From the NCBI RefSeq assembly GCF_900605495.1, contig NZ_LR027603.1, forward strand, positions 124,001 through 188,000: a DNA stretch of 64,000 nt. The letters run 5' to 3'. Each line of letters begins with the position of its first letter. Within the stretch, counting starts at the first letter, position 1. The DNA comes from Bacilliculturomica massiliensis. Lineage in GTDB: Bacteria; Bacillota; Clostridia; Peptostreptococcales; Anaerovoracaceae. The notes beneath the pieces are model-generated. The model saw nothing but the letters and a program-made list of their open reading frames with translations, did not search any database and was not told the origin of the DNA. The position numbers and the translations under genes were made by a program. Below are positions 1-7,788 of the stretch, one piece after another.

Positions 1-54
1 CTTTTCACGTTCTTTCCGCCGATATTTAAAAATCGCCGGCGGGTTTCCCAGGCG

Positions 55-170
55 CTTTGCGGCCATTGTATCACGACTGGCCGCAGGCCATCGTGATACA
101 ATCCGCGCATGGCGTCCGCCGCGCACAGAATCCATATAATAGCCGCTTTGCGGCTATTATATCACATCCG
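55..170. repeat. ~90-bp double-palindrome repeat, copy A
   Basis: One unit plus the start of the next; the box CTTTGCGG recurs at 55 and 146 (period 91). The first hairpin pairs TTGTATCACGA with TCGTGATACAA around TGGCC-GCA-GGCCA with one bulged C. The second pairs ATATAATAGCCGC with GCGGCTATTATAT over a TTT loop. Between them lies a linker of about 30 bp containing CCGCGCATGGCG. The linker and the TGGCC-GCA-GGCCA core recur at 52033-52232 while the distal stem arms differ yet stay paired. No protein is evident here. Confidence 0.85.
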
Positions 171-329
171 CCGTCGCAGCCGCCACAGTCTGGAAAAAAA
201 ATCACGTTCTCTTATGGCCTTCCAGACAAATTTTTGCCCGGAGAGGAAAAGACGCTGTTCTTTTCGAAATATTTCGGCGGGCATTCCGAAAAAAAACACT
301 CAAAAACACAATTATTTTAATGTTTTAAC

Positions 330-358
330 TTGATTTATCTAAATTATTTTGGTATTAT
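330..358 (+). promoter_or_regulatory. Putative sigma-A promoter of the Lrp-type gene
   Basis: TTGATT (330-335) and TATTAT (353-358) are separated by 17 bp in an AT-rich stretch about 70 bp before the start codon. The rest of 171-426 shows no gene. Confidence 0.5.
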
Positions 359-426
359 TTCTATAAAGTTTGAGTTTATGTGTTATATGTTTGTGTTTTT
401 AAAGAAAATTAAGAGGCGGTGATTAT

Positions 427-882
427 TTGGATATTATTGATGTGAAAATTCTCGAAGTGCTGCAGGCCAATTCACGGGTTTCCATTTCCGAGCTGAGCAA
501 GAAGGTCAACCTTTCCCTCTCCGCTGTCAGCGAACGTCTGAAAAAGCTGGAGAGCTCCAATGTGATCGAGAAATACACGGTCATCCTGAACTCTCAGGCG
601 CTGGACAAAGAACTGTCCGTCATCATGAATATCAGTTTGGAAAACCCTCATCTCACCAGCGATTTCCTGGAATTCGTCCGGGCTGAAGATGAGATCCTGG
701 AATGCCATTATGTGACCGGTGAATACGATTATGTTTTGAAGATCACGACGAGAAATACGGCGACCCTGGAGAATCTCATGAACCGCATCAAAGGCATCTC
801 CGGTATCAAGAGGACGCAGACCAACGTTATACTTTCCAGTGTGAAGCACCTGTACAGCGTTTCGCCCTCGCCCAACAAATAA
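427..882 (+). CDS. Lrp/AsnC family transcriptional regulator
   Basis: A 151-aa protein of normal Lrp length. Residues 1-60 form the N-terminal helix-turn-helix (SRVSISELSKKVNLSLSAVS), and residues about 65-145 form the RAM/AsnC ligand-binding domain that in this family binds amino acids and builds dimers and octamers. The start is TTG at 427, preceded by an AGGCGG-like ribosome site. It is monocistronic, with a promoter at 330-358 and a UUCG-capped terminator at 911-945. Its ligand and targets cannot be read from context; the next gene runs on the other strand. Confidence 0.9.
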   Translation: MDIIDVKILEVLQANSRVSISELSKKVNLSLSAVSERLKKLESSNVIEKYTVILNSQALDKELSVIMNISLENPHLTSDFLEFVRAEDEILECHYVTGEYDYVLKITTRNTATLENLMNRIKGISGIKRTQTNVILSSVKHLYSVSPSPNK

Positions 883-910
883 CAAAAGACTTTTCTCATC
901 TCATAGAGAT

Positions 911-945
911 CCCTGCGGCTTCGGCTGCGGGGGTTTCGTTTTTTT
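911..945 (+). terminator. Rho-independent terminator after the Lrp gene
   Basis: A 9-bp stem, CCCTGCGGC with GCTGCGGGG (two wobble pairs), is closed by a TTCG tetraloop and followed by seven T at 939-945. Confidence 0.85.
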
Positions 946-1000
946 GCGGGAGACGTGGGCGCCGCAGAGGCGGGCTGTTTCGCCCTGGACCCGGGCATAA

Positions 1001-1031
1001 AAAAGCACTGCAGAATCACTGCAGTGCTTTT
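1001..1031 (-). terminator. Terminator of the minus-strand Ig-like protein gene
   Basis: A perfect 13-bp stem (AAAAGCACTGCAG with CTGCAGTGCTTTT, 1001-1013/1019-1031) has a 5-nt loop. On the minus strand it ends in a T-run just after the stop at 1054; the flanking A/T runs let it work both ways. Confidence 0.85.
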
Positions 1032-1053
1032 TGGTATCAGGCATTTTCAGCGC

Positions 1054-1926
1054 TTATTTCTTCTTTTTCTTACCTGCGCTTCTGGCTCTCATCTCCGCCA
1101 GCCGGCGTTCTTCTTCCGCTTTGCGGGCGGCTCTCTTTTTCTTGTTTTTACGGACGATACTGTCCGGAGTCTTAGCCCCTACCGCCGAGATCGGCCTTCT
1201 CGCCTTTACGCGGTACGCGCCGTCGTTCCGGTCATCCTCGTCGTCCTCGTCCTCATCATCGTCGTCGATGACGGTCCTGGACTTCTTCCGCTTTTTCTCC
1301 GCCCTGGCCTTCTCTTTTTCGATGTAGGCTACGGCTTCCTCCACGGAGATCCCCTTTTCCTTGGCGATCTTATAGGGGTTCAGCGCTTCCTCTTTGTTGG
1401 CGATGGCTTCCTCTTGCTGCTGCTTCGCCATCTTTTTCGCGGAAGCGGTGGAAGCGAATATCATGATGACGAACATGCCCAGCGTCATGAACATGCTGAT
1501 GTTGTTGTCCGTCTTTACGTTTCTGGTCGAGAAGGTGGTGACGTAATCGGCGCCCAGCTCTTTGCCGCTGCTGGACAAGAATCCCTTGTCGATCGTGATC
1601 TTATATTCCGTGTCGGAAACCAGATCGTTCTGAAGGATCAGCCAGACCTCGTTGGGATACTTCTCCGCATCGTAGATCGTCACGTACTCCTGCGCTTTTC
1701 CATCCGGGTCCGTGACCTTGAACCGGTTTTCATTTTCCTTCTGCGCCTCCGCGCTGGTCACGTTCTCGTTGAATCTGACCTTCACCGCCATATTCTGCGG
1801 CTGCTTTCCCGTCTCGCCGTCCTTCGGGGTAATGTGCTCCACCGACAGTCCGGCTGCGTAGGCAAATGGACAAGCCAGCATGGCGATGACCACTGCGAGG
1901 CTCAATACGGCACCCAGTCTCTTCAT
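1054..1926 (-). CDS. Secreted/membrane-anchored Ig-like (Big_5) domain protein
   Basis: A 290-aa protein with a Sec signal peptide (residues 1-25, KRLGAVLSLAVVIAMLACPF then AYAAG). A domain of about 100 aa follows that resembles bacterial Ig-like/SbsA-type modules (GLSVEHITPKDGET, VKVRFNENVT, TYKIT-like strands). One membrane segment lies near residues 140-160 (MFMTLGMFVIMIFASTASA), and a long charged cytoplasmic tail has an acidic run (DDDDEDEDDEDD) and a Lys-rich end (AGKKKKK). I infer an envelope protein anchored near its middle. Its role is unknown. It lies 22 bp downstream of tadA on the same strand and may share its transcript. Confidence 0.7.
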   Translation of the reverse strand: MKRLGAVLSLAVVIAMLACPFAYAAGLSVEHITPKDGETGKQPQNMAVKVRFNENVTSAEAQKENENRFKVTDPDGKAQEYVTIYDAEKYPNEVWLILQNDLVSDTEYKITIDKGFLSSSGKELGADYVTTFSTRNVKTDNNISMFMTLGMFVIMIFASTASAKKMAKQQQEEAIANKEEALNPYKIAKEKGISVEEAVAYIEKEKARAEKKRKKSRTVIDDDDEDEDDEDDRNDGAYRVKARRPISAVGAKTPDSIVRKNKKKRAARKAEEERRLAEMRARSAGKKKKK

Positions 1927-1948
1927 AATCCTTATCTTCCTCCGTAAT

Positions 1949-2437
1949 TTATTGTTTTTTCTTCCGTAATGATCTGAAAAATTCTTTCATCAACTGTCCG
2001 CACTCCTCTGCGAGCAGTCCGGTCTCCGTCTCCACTCTGTGATTCAGGCGGCTATCCGCGACGATGTTATATACAGAACCGCAGGCTCCGGCTTTGGGGT
2101 CCATCGTCCCAATGAAAAGCCTGGGCATTCTGGACAAAACAATAGCTCCCGCGCACATGGAACAGGGCTCCGTGGTGACGTACATCGTGCATCCAGGCAG
2201 GCGCCAGCCTCCCAGCGTCCGCGCCGCATCCCTCAGAGCGATGATCTCCGCGTGGGCCGTCGGGTCCTTGACCGTGTGGGTGAGATTGTGTCCCCTTCCC
2301 ACAATTTCGCCGTCTCTGACGATGACCGCCCCTACAGGGACCTCCCCCATGTCGTACGCTTTCCGCGCTTCCTCAAGAGCAAGTTTCATAAAATCCGCAT
2401 GCTCTGACGCACGCTTTTCGCCTTCGTTAATATCCAT
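1949..2437 (-). CDS. tadA: tRNA-specific adenosine deaminase TadA
   Basis: A 162-aa member of the cytidine/deoxycytidylate deaminase superfamily. It shows the zinc-site signature HAEI with the catalytic Glu (DPTAHAEIIALRDA) and PCSMCAGAI with the two Cys ligands. TadA converts A34 to inosine in tRNA-Arg(ACG) in the cytosol and is normally essential. The length is usual. The start at 2437 leaves a 10-12 residue polar N-terminus before the conserved MKLALEEARKAYD. It sits between an unknown conserved protein and the Ig-like envelope gene on the same strand. Confidence 0.95.
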   Translation of the reverse strand: MDINEGEKRASEHADFMKLALEEARKAYDMGEVPVGAVIVRDGEIVGRGHNLTHTVKDPTAHAEIIALRDAARTLGGWRLPGCTMYVTTEPCSMCAGAIVLSRMPRLFIGTMDPKAGACGSVYNIVADSRLNHRVETETGLLAEECGQLMKEFFRSLRKKKQ

Positions 2438-2486
2438 GAATTTCCATCATTTGATCCCAATAATTCAGACTAGCTTTATTATGTTA

Positions 2487-3599
2487 TCACACTTCCGCCG
2501 CCATTTCAATGGTAACCTCACGAATATCTCCTGTTCGTCCGTCAATTTCCACGATCCAGTAACCGTAGGGATTCTTCTGGTTCTCAGCGCCCTTCACCGG
2601 CTGCCAGAAGACAAATCCGGACCGGCCGCCGTCCGGCTGTTCCGCATCCATCTTCCTGCCCGGTATGCCGAAAAAATAGCAGGACGCGTAGCCCCGCTGG
2701 TCGGGCCGCGCCCCGAAAATGTAATGGTGATATAGACTGGCGAAATAATGCGCTCCCGGGGAGACCAGCGGCAGGTTCATAATGTTCATGATCTTTTTCC
2801 ACCGCGCCCCCGTCCGGTCCTCCGCGAAAGGTTTTACTTCCTCATAATATTCCGCCACCTGACAGGTGTGGGCGCAGGCGTGAAGAATGTATTCATTATA
2901 AAAGCCGTTGAAACAGCGGCCCCCGGGTTTGACGTCTTGTTTCCGCTCCTCATGGATCCGATCCTTCAGCGCCTCGGGCGTCTTCCACCCATTTATTTCT
3001 TCTTTCTCCCCCTCTTCCCCGTGTACGGCTTCCGGCGCCTGTTCCGCCCGGTCCGGCATGGCGCCGGCGGCGTCTTTTTCGCCTCCCCCTTCATCGGTCC
3101 CGTTCCGTTCCTGCGGTCCCCCGCCGTCCGTCCCATTCCGCTCCTGCGATCCGCTTCTGTTTACCGACGCGGCCAGAGGCCGGGCTTCCGGTTCATTGCC
3201 CGTGTTTCCCTTCAGAACAGGATGCAGCGGTTCTCTGTCGTTTTTCATGGAGACAGCGGCCACCACCGCCGTGCTGAAACACATATAGTCGTTTCCCCGT
3301 CCGTCCACATCGTTGGGATCGAAGCGGAAATAGCCCTCTCCGTTGCCGCTTCGCCCCACCGGCACCGTCCCCACCACTGAATGGATCGTGCGCTCCCCCC
3401 GGTTTCCAAACAAAATCAGCTTGTATACATAATCGCCCTTTGGATAGGGGCGCAGATTTTCCACACTGCAGCGCATGGCGCCCTTGTTGTTCCCTGTTTC
3501 TACCTTTAGATATCCTGCGATCTGTCCGTCCGCTGCGGCAAAGTCCCGCCCCTGACCGGAAAGAACCGTCACCGACCGATTGTATCTCCCGTAGTTCAT
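2487..3599 (-). CDS. Conserved hypothetical protein with low-complexity linker
   Basis: A 370-aa protein, start ATG at 3599 with GGGGAGG just upstream. Three parts are visible. Residues 1-130 form a beta-rich N-terminal domain (LSGQGRDFAAADGQIAGYLK, CSVENLRPYPKGDYVYKLI). Residues about 130-210 form a low-complexity linker with a repeated GSQERNGTDGG/GPQERNGTDEG motif. The C-terminal domain of about 150 aa is rich in aromatic residues (HYFASLYHHYIFG, GYASCYFFGIPGR, YGYWIVEIDGRTGDI). There is no signal peptide or membrane segment. Proteins of this type are known to me only as uncharacterised clostridial proteins, so no function is assigned. Confidence 0.7.
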   Translation of the reverse strand: MNYGRYNRSVTVLSGQGRDFAAADGQIAGYLKVETGNNKGAMRCSVENLRPYPKGDYVYKLILFGNRGERTIHSVVGTVPVGRSGNGEGYFRFDPNDVDGRGNDYMCFSTAVVAAVSMKNDREPLHPVLKGNTGNEPEARPLAASVNRSGSQERNGTDGGGPQERNGTDEGGGEKDAAGAMPDRAEQAPEAVHGEEGEKEEINGWKTPEALKDRIHEERKQDVKPGGRCFNGFYNEYILHACAHTCQVAEYYEEVKPFAEDRTGARWKKIMNIMNLPLVSPGAHYFASLYHHYIFGARPDQRGYASCYFFGIPGRKMDAEQPDGGRSGFVFWQPVKGAENQKNPYGYWIVEIDGRTGDIREVTIEMAAEV

Positions 3600-3683
3600 A
3601 TGGCCTCCCCCTTTGAAATCCCTTGTTTTTCACCGCATAAATTGGTAATATAGATATATGCAAAAAGAAGGGGGGTTAGACCT

Positions 3684-4328
3684 ATGTGGATGGACATTGC
3701 AATACTTGTCATCGTCCTCGGTTCAACCGTATTGGGATATAATCAGGGGTTTATGCGCACGTTTCTTCACACGGTGGGATGGCTGCTGGCCATTGTACTG
3801 AGTTTCGCCTGGTATCCGGCCGTCGTGGAATTTCTCAAGGACAAGACAGACTTTTACACTACCATGCATACCAGCATCACGGAACAGCTGGCCGCAGGCG
3901 CGGGGGACGCCGCGGCGGACAGCGCCGGCACGGCCTTCGGCCGCATCCCGGATATTCTGGTCCAGGCCTTTCAGGCCGCTTCCGACGCGGTGGCGGATTC
4001 CGTGGCAGGCAGCATCACCGACCTGCTGTTCAACATCGTCGGTTTTCTCATCGTTATTGCAGCCATCAAATTTATTTTCTGGCTGCTGATCTCTCTGTTC
4101 AGCAAGAAGGACAACGACGGGATCACAGGCTGGTTTGACGGGATCTTCGGAGCGGTGTTCGGCGGTGTGAAGGGGATCGTCGTCGTATTCATTCTTCTCG
4201 CCATTCTCGTTCCCGTGACCGAACTTTCTTCCGGGACCTTTTTCCTGGATTCCCTGCACGAGTCAAAGATCGCCGAAAGCCTTTACGACAACAACGCCGT
4301 GTTTATCATGGTCAAGGAATTTCTGTAG
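3684..4328 (+). CDS. CvpA family membrane protein
   Basis: A 214-aa protein with four predicted membrane helices: residues 4-18, 24-45, about 110-135 (LLFNIVGFLIVIAAIKFIFW) and about 160-185 (GVKGIVVVFILLAILVPV). The start MWMDIAILVIVLGSTVLGYN.. is typical of CvpA (colicin V production protein family), whose members are inner-membrane proteins of poorly defined role. The region between helices 2 and 3 is an amphipathic Ala/Asp-rich loop, here extracytoplasmic by inference. It has a strong RBS (AAGGGGGG) and is divergent from the hypothetical gene at 2487. Confidence 0.8.
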   Translation: MWMDIAILVIVLGSTVLGYNQGFMRTFLHTVGWLLAIVLSFAWYPAVVEFLKDKTDFYTTMHTSITEQLAAGAGDAAADSAGTAFGRIPDILVQAFQAASDAVADSVAGSITDLLFNIVGFLIVIAAIKFIFWLLISLFSKKDNDGITGWFDGIFGAVFGGVKGIVVVFILLAILVPVTELSSGTFFLDSLHESKIAESLYDNNAVFIMVKEFL

Positions 4329-4493
4329 GAGGCCCCCTCCGGCCATTACAGTTGGTTTTTCACCGGCCCTATTATTACAATCAGGACCGCTCTGAAAAAA
4401 CTTTGACGCACCGACGAACACGGGATCAGAAGACTCGCCGGTGAGGCAAAAGCCCGAACCGGCCGGCAGAGTCAGAACAGGAAGGTCAATCAA

Positions 4494-5432
4494 TTGGAAG
4501 ATAAAATAAAAAAAAAGCGCGTCGCCGCTAATCTGGCGCTGCTGCTTATTGCGCTCATCTGGGGCTTCTCCATGGTAGCCCAACGAATGGGCATGAGCTA
4601 TATCGAGCCCTTTACCTTCTGCACCGTCCGCTTCTCTCTGGGCGTGGCCGTGCTCATTCCCGCCGTCTGCATGTTCCACAAAAAAGAGGCGGACCGAATG
4701 CGGGAATCCGGGGAGACTCCAGCTCCCATCTTTACGAAAGAGCTGTGGACCGGCGGCCTGCTCTGCGGGCTAACCGTCTTCTTCGCCGTAGGGCTGCAGC
4801 AGGTCGCGCTGGTAGATACCTCCGCCGGAAAAACAGGCTTTATCACCGCACTTTATATCGTGATCGTTCCCCTGATCGGGCTGCTGTTCCGCCAGATCCC
4901 GCCGAAGGCCGTGTGGCTGGCGGTGATCCTGGGGCTGGCCGGTCTCTACCTCCTGTGCATCAAGGAGGGATTCACCATCGCCCCCTCTGATTTTATCATT
5001 CTGGGCAGCACCCTATTCTACGCGGGACAGATCTGGATCATCGCCCACTATTCGAGACGGGTAGATCCACTGTGGTTTTCCGTCATTCAGCTGGGCTGCG
5101 TGGCCGTGTTCTCCTTTTTCGCCATGCTGCTTCTGGAACATCCCGTCTGGCCCGATATTCTTGACTGCGCGCCCATACTGATCTATGTGGGATTTGTCTC
5201 CGTAGGCTTTGCTTACTCCGTGCAGGCGGTGGCTCAAAAATACGCAGATCCCACCGTAGCGGCACTCATCCTCAGCATGGAAGCGGCCTTCAGCGCTCTG
5301 GGCGGTTTCCTGATCCTGGGCGAACGCCTGACGGCCCGGGAAAGCGTCGGATGCGTCCTCATGCTGGCCGCTGTGATCATTGCCCAGCTGCCGGAGCGGA
5401 AAAAAGCCCCTGCCGACTCAAATGATCAATGA
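4494..5432 (+). CDS. DMT superfamily (EamA) permease
   Basis: A 312-aa protein with ten hydrophobic segments arranged as two EamA repeats (residues about 10-145 and 155-300). The first has WGFSMVAQRMG and the second FYAGQIWIIAHYSRR and SVGFAYSVQAVAQKYADPT, the usual pattern of drug/metabolite exporters of the inner membrane. The start is TTG at 4494 with AGGAAGG eight bases upstream. The substrate cannot be predicted. It is followed by a terminator-like hairpin at 5442-5487 and seems monocistronic. Confidence 0.88.
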   Translation: MEDKIKKKRVAANLALLLIALIWGFSMVAQRMGMSYIEPFTFCTVRFSLGVAVLIPAVCMFHKKEADRMRESGETPAPIFTKELWTGGLLCGLTVFFAVGLQQVALVDTSAGKTGFITALYIVIVPLIGLLFRQIPPKAVWLAVILGLAGLYLLCIKEGFTIAPSDFIILGSTLFYAGQIWIIAHYSRRVDPLWFSVIQLGCVAVFSFFAMLLLEHPVWPDILDCAPILIYVGFVSVGFAYSVQAVAQKYADPTVAALILSMEAAFSALGGFLILGERLTARESVGCVLMLAAVIIAQLPERKKAPADSNDQ

Positions 5433-5441
5433 CTGACAGAA

Positions 5442-5487
5442 AAACGCCGCCATTCACAGCAAATCGGAGCTGTGTGTGGGGGCGTTT
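5442..5487 (+). terminator. Hairpin terminator after the EamA permease
   Basis: AAACGCC (5442-5448) pairs with GGCGTTT (5481-5487), and inside it CACAGC (5455-5460) pairs with GCTGTG (5469-5474). The T tract is short (TTTCCTGTTTC). The following 5490-5670 holds no gene that I can support. Confidence 0.6.
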
Positions 5488-5677
5488 CCTGTTTCATTAT
5501 GGTTTTTGATCAGTCGTCAGCCCGCCGGCTGGAAGCGCCGGCCCACGGCGTCCGCGGCGGCCAGCGCAGCGGTTCTGGCTGGCTGCTCCGCACCCCCACC
5601 CTGCGCACTGGCCAACGAAAAGTTGCCACGACGTGCAGAACTACCTCTGGTCTTTTTATTTTTTATGGAAAGCTTGC

Positions 5678-5705
5678 TTGACATTTCAGGGCAGCGTGCT
5701 ATAAT
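5678..5705 (+). promoter_or_regulatory. Consensus sigma-A promoter of the XRE regulator operon
   Basis: Perfect TTGACA (5678-5683) and TATAAT (5700-5705) boxes are spaced 16 bp. Transcription should begin near 5712, within the palindrome described next. Confidence 0.85.
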
Positions 5706-5711
5706 TCAAGT

Positions 5712-5731
5712 ATGGAAAGCAGACTTTCCAT
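5712..5731. promoter_or_regulatory. Palindromic operator at the XRE transcription start
   Basis: ATGGAAAG (5712-5719) and CTTTCCAT (5724-5731) form a perfect 8-bp inverted repeat with a 4-bp spacer. It lies immediately downstream of the -10 box and covers the expected +1. The half-site with one more base, ATGGAAAGC, also occurs upstream of the -35 at 5665-5673. This fits repression by the XRE protein encoded directly downstream (inference). Confidence 0.6.
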
Positions 5732-5747
5732 CGAAAGGAGAACGGCT

Positions 5748-5951
5748 GTGAAAAACCGCTTAGAAGAAATCAGAAAAGCCAGGGGGATCAAACAGGAAGA
5801 GCTGGCCGCCGCTTTGGAAGTCTCACGGCAGACCATCGGTTCGCTGGAGAATGGGCGCTACAACCCATCTATCCTTCTCGCTTTCAAAATCGCCCGTTTT
5901 TTTCAGATGAGCATAGAAGACATTTTTATTTACGAGGAGGAATTGAAATGA
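5748..5951 (+). CDS. XRE-family (Cro/CI) helix-turn-helix regulator
   Basis: A 67-aa single-domain DNA-binding protein: KNRLEEIRKARGIKQEELAA, then the recognition helix SRQTIGSLENGRYNPS. The GTG at 5748 is preferred because AAAGGAG ends 7 nt before it; the in-frame ATG at 5712 would use part of the operator and has no RBS. It overlaps the next gene by ATGA. Small XRE proteins paired with a small membrane protein usually autoregulate the pair; the palindrome at 5712 supports this. Confidence 0.9.
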   Translation: MKNRLEEIRKARGIKQEELAAALEVSRQTIGSLENGRYNPSILLAFKIARFFQMSIEDIFIYEEELK

Positions 5952-6376
5952 AACATACAAAGAGTTATGTGATAATCGCCGCAGGCATCGCGCTGTTCGG
6001 ACTGGGTTTTTTTCTGCTGAAAGCCTTCACGGACCCCTATTGGATCTCCCATACCTTTCCCTATCTGTGTATCGGAGTAGGCTGCGGCGCCTTTGGTCAT
6101 GGACTGGGCGATCTGCTCAGCAAAAAGGCCCGGGAGAAGGATCCCGAGATGGCAAAGCAGCTGGATATCGAGCTGAACGACGAGAGAAACGTGCAGCACA
6201 TGAACGCGTCCAAAGCAAAGGCATTCGACATGATGACATATGTTTTCGGCGCCCTCATGCTGGTCTACGGACTGATGAACGCTTCCCTCAGCATCCTGCT
6301 CACCTTCGTGGCCGCCTACCTCTTCATTCAATTTTATGCGCTGTATTACCGGTTCAAAATGGACCGGGAGGACTGA
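5948..6376 (+). CDS. Small integral membrane protein coupled to the XRE regulator
   Basis: A 142-aa protein with four membrane helices (residues 7-25, 32-55, about 92-108, 110-132) and a cytoplasmic loop carrying a conserved-looking NDERNVQHMNASKAKAFD stretch. Its start overlaps the regulator stop (ATGA), so the two are translationally coupled behind a GAGGAGG site. Proteins of this shape commonly follow XRE genes in Firmicutes. Their role is not known to me; a link to membrane or redox stress would be speculation. Confidence 0.75.
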   Translation: MKHTKSYVIIAAGIALFGLGFFLLKAFTDPYWISHTFPYLCIGVGCGAFGHGLGDLLSKKAREKDPEMAKQLDIELNDERNVQHMNASKAKAFDMMTYVFGALMLVYGLMNASLSILLTFVAAYLFIQFYALYYRFKMDRED

Positions 6377-6456
6377 ACCGCCCCGAAAATGGATGTTTCA
6401 GCGCTGGCACCGCCCTCCACCCCGAATCCTTCATTTCAAAAGTATGATATGCACTT

Positions 6457-6491
6457 CGCCATTCGAAGGAAAACATTCCCTTCGAATGGCG
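6457..6491. other. Perfect 13-bp stem-loop without T-run
   Basis: CGCCATTCGAAGG (6457-6469) pairs fully with CCTTCGAATGGCG (6479-6491) over a 9-nt loop. No poly-T follows on either strand, so it may be an operator, an RNA processing site or a weak terminator of the XRE operon. Confidence 0.6.
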
Positions 6492-6541
6492 GAATATCCG
6501 GTCTGCACAAGGAAAATCGATCCCCATTTCCAAAATACAGC

Positions 6542-6571
6542 TTGCGAAAACATACCCTTTAGCATTATAAT
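6542..6571 (+). promoter_or_regulatory. Promoter of tRNA-Arg
   Basis: TTGCGA (6542-6547) and TATAAT (6566-6571) are spaced 18 bp, about 50 bp before the mature tRNA. A GATGGC/GCCATC mini-hairpin (6599-6614) lies in the leader. Confidence 0.6.
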
Positions 6572-6625
6572 ATAAAAGTGGATCTTATCCACTCAGATCG
6601 ATGGCAGACGCCATCGCACAAATCT

Positions 6626-6701
6626 GCCTCCGTAGCTCAGGGGATAGAGCGTCGGTTTCCTAAACCGTGCGTCGGGTGTTCGAATCGCCTCGGGGGCACC
6701 A
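6626..6701 (+). tRNA. tRNA-Arg (anticodon CCT)
   Basis: A full cloverleaf can be drawn: acceptor GCCTCCG/CGGGGGC with one wobble, D-arm GCTC/GAGC, a 7-base anticodon loop TTCCTAA giving anticodon CCT at 6659-6661 (reads AGG), and a TTCGAAT T-loop. CCA is encoded at 6699-6701. The outer anticodon-stem pair is T-T, a small imperfection. A strong terminator follows at once. Confidence 0.95.
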
Positions 6702-6704
6702 TGC

Positions 6705-6750
6705 AAAACAGACCTGTTTTTTATTGAAAGATAAAAGACAGGTCTGTTTT
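6705..6750 (+). terminator. Terminator after tRNA-Arg
   Basis: AAAACAGACCTGT (6705-6717) pairs perfectly with ACAGGTCTGTTTT (6738-6750). The stem itself ends in the T-run. Confidence 0.85.
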
Positions 6751-6978
6751 CACATCCAAACATTCCAACCGGGCAACAACAGAATTTTAAGCCTGTCCGC
6801 ACCGGGCGCCCCTTTTTTGGGCTAGCGGGCATTTTTTACGGACAGCTTTGCTGCTCTGCACTCGCAAGGTACACGTTTTTCATCCAAAGATGCTGTTATA
6901 TCTGACATTGCAGACCCTACACTATAACACCAGACTTTCGGCCTATGGTAATATAGTTGTATGCAGGAGGGATGTTCA

Positions 6979-7719
6979 ATGAACACATACAAAACCGCTG
7001 AAATAGCCGCGGTGATCGGGATACACCCAAACACTGTCCGGCTATATGAGGAATTAAAGCTTATTCCAAAGCCGGAACGCCGGCCCAACGGCTACCGTGT
7101 ATTCACGGATTTTCACGTCGAGCAATTCAGGCTTGCACGCCTTGCCTTTCAAGTTGAAGTGCTGCAAAATGGCCTGCGAAAGAAAATTGTCCAGGTGGTG
7201 AAAAGCTCGGCGGCGGGCGATTTTGACACGGCGCTGGCGCTGGCACAAGAATATAGAACTCAAATTCGGAAAGAACGCGACAACGCAGAGGAAGCAATCG
7301 AGATCGCAGAGCAGATTTTATCCGGCGCCGTACAGGAAAACGGATCCTTTTTCAAAAGGAAAGAGGTGTCCAAATACCTTAACATTTCCATGGACACTCT
7401 GCGGAATTGGGAAATGAATGGTTTACTGACCGTCAAACGAAAGCAAAATGGTTATCGTGTGTATACGGCCAAAGATATACAGATCTTAAAAGTTATCCGC
7501 TCTCTGCGGTGTGCGAATTACAGTTTGTCGGCAATTTTAGGGCTCCTTTCCCAGTTGTCACAAGATCCGAATGTGGATATAAAAGCGGCATTGGATACTC
7601 CATCGGATGATACGATCATTGCGGTATGCGATAAGCTCATCACCTCTTTGACAGCTGCAGAAGAGAATGCCGGACAAATGATTTGTATGCTGCAAAGGAT
7701 GAAGATCACCTTTTCATAG
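6979..7719 (+). CDS. MerR-type regulator with two HTH domains
   Basis: A 246-aa protein starting at ATG 6979, 7 nt after AGGAGGG; the in-frame ATG at 6961 lacks an RBS. Two MerR-like winged helices are visible. The first is at residues 1-70 (YKTAEIAAVIGIHPNTVRLY, NGYRVFTDFHVEQF). The second starts near residue 118 (RKEVSKYLNISMDTLRNWEM, NGYRVYTAKDIQIL). They flank a helical linker of Ala/Glu-rich sequence. Ordinary MerR proteins have one HTH and dimerise, so this tandem form may bind as a monomer or read two sites. It is separated from the ABC exporter genes only by a terminator hairpin and probably controls them. Confidence 0.85.
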   Translation: MNTYKTAEIAAVIGIHPNTVRLYEELKLIPKPERRPNGYRVFTDFHVEQFRLARLAFQVEVLQNGLRKKIVQVVKSSAAGDFDTALALAQEYRTQIRKERDNAEEAIEIAEQILSGAVQENGSFFKRKEVSKYLNISMDTLRNWEMNGLLTVKRKQNGYRVYTAKDIQILKVIRSLRCANYSLSAILGLLSQLSQDPNVDIKAALDTPSDDTIIAVCDKLITSLTAAEENAGQMICMLQRMKITFS

Positions 7720-7730
7720 ACTCTCCACTT

Positions 7731-7761
7731 TACCACCAGGGTTTTCTTTGGTGGTATTCTT
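7731..7761 (+). terminator. Terminator or attenuator between MerR and ABC genes
   Basis: TACCACCA (7731-7738) pairs with TGGTGGTA (7749-7756), followed by TTCTTTTT. The ABC start lies only 28 bp further on, so this may reduce read-through from the regulator gene. Confidence 0.7.
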
Positions 7762-7788
7762 TTTGTATTAAAACAAGGAGGTGGATCT

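Noticed and set aside
955-1947. A 330-codon plus-strand frame opposite the Ig-like protein
   Set aside because: It is antisense to a gene with signal peptide and terminator; its Arg/Leu-rich translation is typical of a shadow frame.
6676-6701. attL/attR pair from integration at tRNA-Arg
   Set aside because: No copy of the tRNA 3' end was found by eye up to 14.7 kb and no integrase is encoded.
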